A stretch of 64,000 bases of DNA from contig UNRJ01000002.1 of NCBI GenBank assembly GCA_900537125.1, positions 1 to 64,000 on the forward strand, given 5' to 3'. Both the position numbers and the translations under genes were made by a program. The stretch is from Rhodobacteraceae bacterium Alg238-R152 (lineage in GTDB: Bacteria > Pseudomonadota > Alphaproteobacteria > Rhodobacterales > Rhodobacteraceae). Positions 62,903 to 64,000 of the stretch are shown piece after piece. How positions within the stretch are numbered: the stretch's first letter is position 1; every line of letters begins with the position of its first letter. The notes under the pieces are model-generated. The model made no database searches. It saw nothing but the letters and a program-made list of their open reading frames with translations, and was not told where the DNA came from.

Positions 62903-63736
62903 ATGAGCAAACCCTGCATCCTGTGCTGCGCCATCACCGGCTCCGTGCCCACCAAAGCGGACAACTCTGCCGTACCCACCACGGTCACTGAGCAGATCGA
63001 AAGCAGCCACGCCGCTGTGGAGGCCGGCGCGTCGATCATCCACGCCCACGTGCGCAACGACGATGAAACCCCGTCCAGCGATCCGGAGAAATTTGCGTTG
63101 CTCAAAGAAGGGCTGCAGAAACACTGCCCGGGCGTGATCATCCAATTCTCCACCGGCGGCCGCTCCGGCGCTGGCCAGGCGCGCGGCGGTATGCTGCCTC
63201 TGCGCCCAGACATGGCCTCGCTCTCTGTGGGGTCCAATAATTTCCCGACGCGGGTGTATGAAAACCCACCAGAGCTGATCTCCTGGCTGTCCAGCGAAAT
63301 GCAAGCTCACGAAATCACACCGGAAATTGAGGCTTTTGATCTAAGCCACATCCTGCAAGCCATCCGCCACCATGAGGCAGGCACGCTTTACGGACAGCTC
63401 TACGTGCAGTTTGTCATGGGCGTAAAAAATGCCATGCCGGTGGATCGCGAGGTGTTTGAGTTTTACGTGAAGATCATGCAGGAACGTGCGCCCAAAGCGG
63501 AATGGTGCGCGGCGGGCATTGGCGTGGCGCAGGTCACCGTGAACGAATGGGCCATTGCCGCCGGCGGCCACACCCGAGCCGGTCTGGAAGACAACGTGCG
63601 ACTGGACCGCAACACATTGGCGCCCTCCAATGCCGCCCTAATCGCACGCGCCGCAGAGCTGTGTGAGAAGTACGAACGCCCCGTCGCCACGACAGCGCAG
63701 GCGCGCGAGATCCTTGGCCTGCGCGCCGCAACCTGA
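62903..63736 (+). CDS. Beta-keto acid cleavage enzyme (BKACE, DUF849)
   Basis: The 277-residue zinc TIM barrel begins MSKPCILCCAITGSVPTKADNSAVP and has the zinc-binding HAHVRND near residue 48 and QFSTGGRSGAG near residue 79. The family condenses a beta-keto acid with acetyl-CoA and cleaves it to acetoacetate and a CoA ester. In a pca operon the expected substrate is beta-ketoadipate, giving succinyl-CoA. It would bypass the PcaIJ transferase and PcaF thiolase, neither of which is seen here. It lies 45 bases after pcaG and 12 before pcaB. Confidence 0.88.
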   Translation: MSKPCILCCAITGSVPTKADNSAVPTTVTEQIESSHAAVEAGASIIHAHVRNDDETPSSDPEKFALLKEGLQKHCPGVIIQFSTGGRSGAGQARGGMLPLRPDMASLSVGSNNFPTRVYENPPELISWLSSEMQAHEITPEIEAFDLSHILQAIRHHEAGTLYGQLYVQFVMGVKNAMPVDREVFEFYVKIMQERAPKAEWCAAGIGVAQVTVNEWAIAAGGHTRAGLEDNVRLDRNTLAPSNAALIARAAELCEKYERPVATTAQAREILGLRAAT

Positions 63737-63748
63737 TCGGCTCCTACC

Positions 63749-64000
63749 ATGAACCCGCTCACCCACGCCGCCCATCTGTTTGGCCCGCTGTTTTCTGATC
63801 CCGACGCAGACGCGATCTGGGGCACCGAGCGGTTTGTCGACGGGTTCATCCAGTTTGAACACGCGCTGACCAATGCGCTTGCGGAGGTTGGCGTGGTTGA
63901 ACACTCGGTCGCGGCAGAGGCAATAGAAGACATCAACAGCTTCCAACCGGACCTCACAAAGATCGCTTCCCTTGTGGTGCAGGACGGTCTGCCCGTGCCG
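63749..64000 (+). CDS. pcaB: 3-carboxy-cis,cis-muconate cycloisomerase, N-terminal part (cut by window end)
   Basis: The first 84 residues are visible and the frame is open at the window end. The start MNPLTHAAHLFGPLFSDPDADAIWG and the helical FVDGFIQFEHALTNALAEVGVVEHSVAAEA match the beginning of the fumarase/aspartase-superfamily cycloisomerase PcaB. It lactonises beta-carboxymuconate to gamma-carboxymuconolactone, the substrate of PcaC. It starts 12 bases after the BKACE gene. The signature loop of the superfamily lies beyond the window. Confidence 0.85.
   Translation, partial: MNPLTHAAHLFGPLFSDPDADAIWGTERFVDGFIQFEHALTNALAEVGVVEHSVAAEAIEDINSFQPDLTKIASLVVQDGLPVP

Overview
This window looks like a chromosomal segment of a marine alphaproteobacterium of the family Rhodobacteraceae (Roseobacter group). 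The assignment is inferred from gene content and from protein features that are familiar in that group. These are the dnaA-dnaN-recF-gyrB block, a PcaQ-type LysR regulator beside a pobA-pca operon that carries a BKACE (DUF849) gene, a DinB with an N-terminal four-cysteine zinc-finger-like motif, two branched-chain-type ABC transporters each paired with an acyl-CoA synthetase, and the intergenic motif CCTCCGGCGGGGATATTT. No rRNA, tRNA, insertion sequence, prophage or CRISPR array was recognised.

Layout. Positions 1-814 hold no convincing gene. From 815 to about 16.4 kb the genes are mostly housekeeping: a membrane alpha/beta-hydrolase, the msrP-msrQ methionine sulfoxide repair operon with a small cysteine-rich GDCCVxC protein between the two genes, a glutamate-synthase-like FMN protein, dgt, clpB, pyrF, a NUDIX hydrolase, dinB, a CDF-family transporter with an altered transport site, and a DUF1295-like membrane protein divergent from a TetR regulator with two near-identical operators. 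From 16.4 to 25.4 kb lies uptake cluster A: an acyl-CoA synthetase, LivG, LivH, a two-helix small protein, LivM, a binding protein, LivF and a PaaK-like CoA ligase. A hybrid histidine kinase and a response regulator diverge from it. At 28.3-29.3 kb there is a more AT-rich island with a candidate small RNA and a protein that keeps a Rieske-type framework but has lost all the cluster ligands. From 29.4 to 39.3 kb lies uptake cluster B: LivH, LivM, LivG, LivF, an acyl-CoA synthetase and a binding protein, with two acyl-CoA dehydrogenases and a divergent TetR that shares a perfect palindrome with them.

From 39.5 to 48.6 kb are a PfkB-family (adenosine-kinase-like) kinase, nth, dnaA, dnaN, recF, gyrB and a small glycine-zipper lipoprotein. 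From 48.8 to 58.8 kb is a complete non-phosphorylating sugar-acid pathway that fits L-fucose. It consists of an ABC importer, a UxaA-family dehydratase, a GntR/FCD regulator, an aldose dehydrogenase, FucU mutarotase, a lactonase, a 2-keto-3-deoxy-sugar-acid dehydrogenase of the SDR family and a diketo-acid hydrolase of the FAH family, arranged as two divergent arms around one 12-bp palindrome. From 58.9 kb to the end is the protocatechuate branch: pcaQ divergent from pobA-pcaC-pcaH-pcaG-BKACE-pcaB, with pcaB cut by the window edge.

Taken together, the accessory part of the window is devoted to scavenging plant- and algae-derived carbon: carboxylic acids activated to CoA esters, deoxysugars and hydroxybenzoates. 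Each block has its own local regulator and a visible operator-like palindrome or inverted repeat. The items I would look at first are the ligand-less Rieske paralog (28721-29281), the CCUCCU-loop candidate RNA just upstream of it, the CDF protein without canonical metal ligands, the GDCCVxC gene inside msrPQ, and the UxaA-type dehydratase standing where an enolase-superfamily fuconate dehydratase would be expected.
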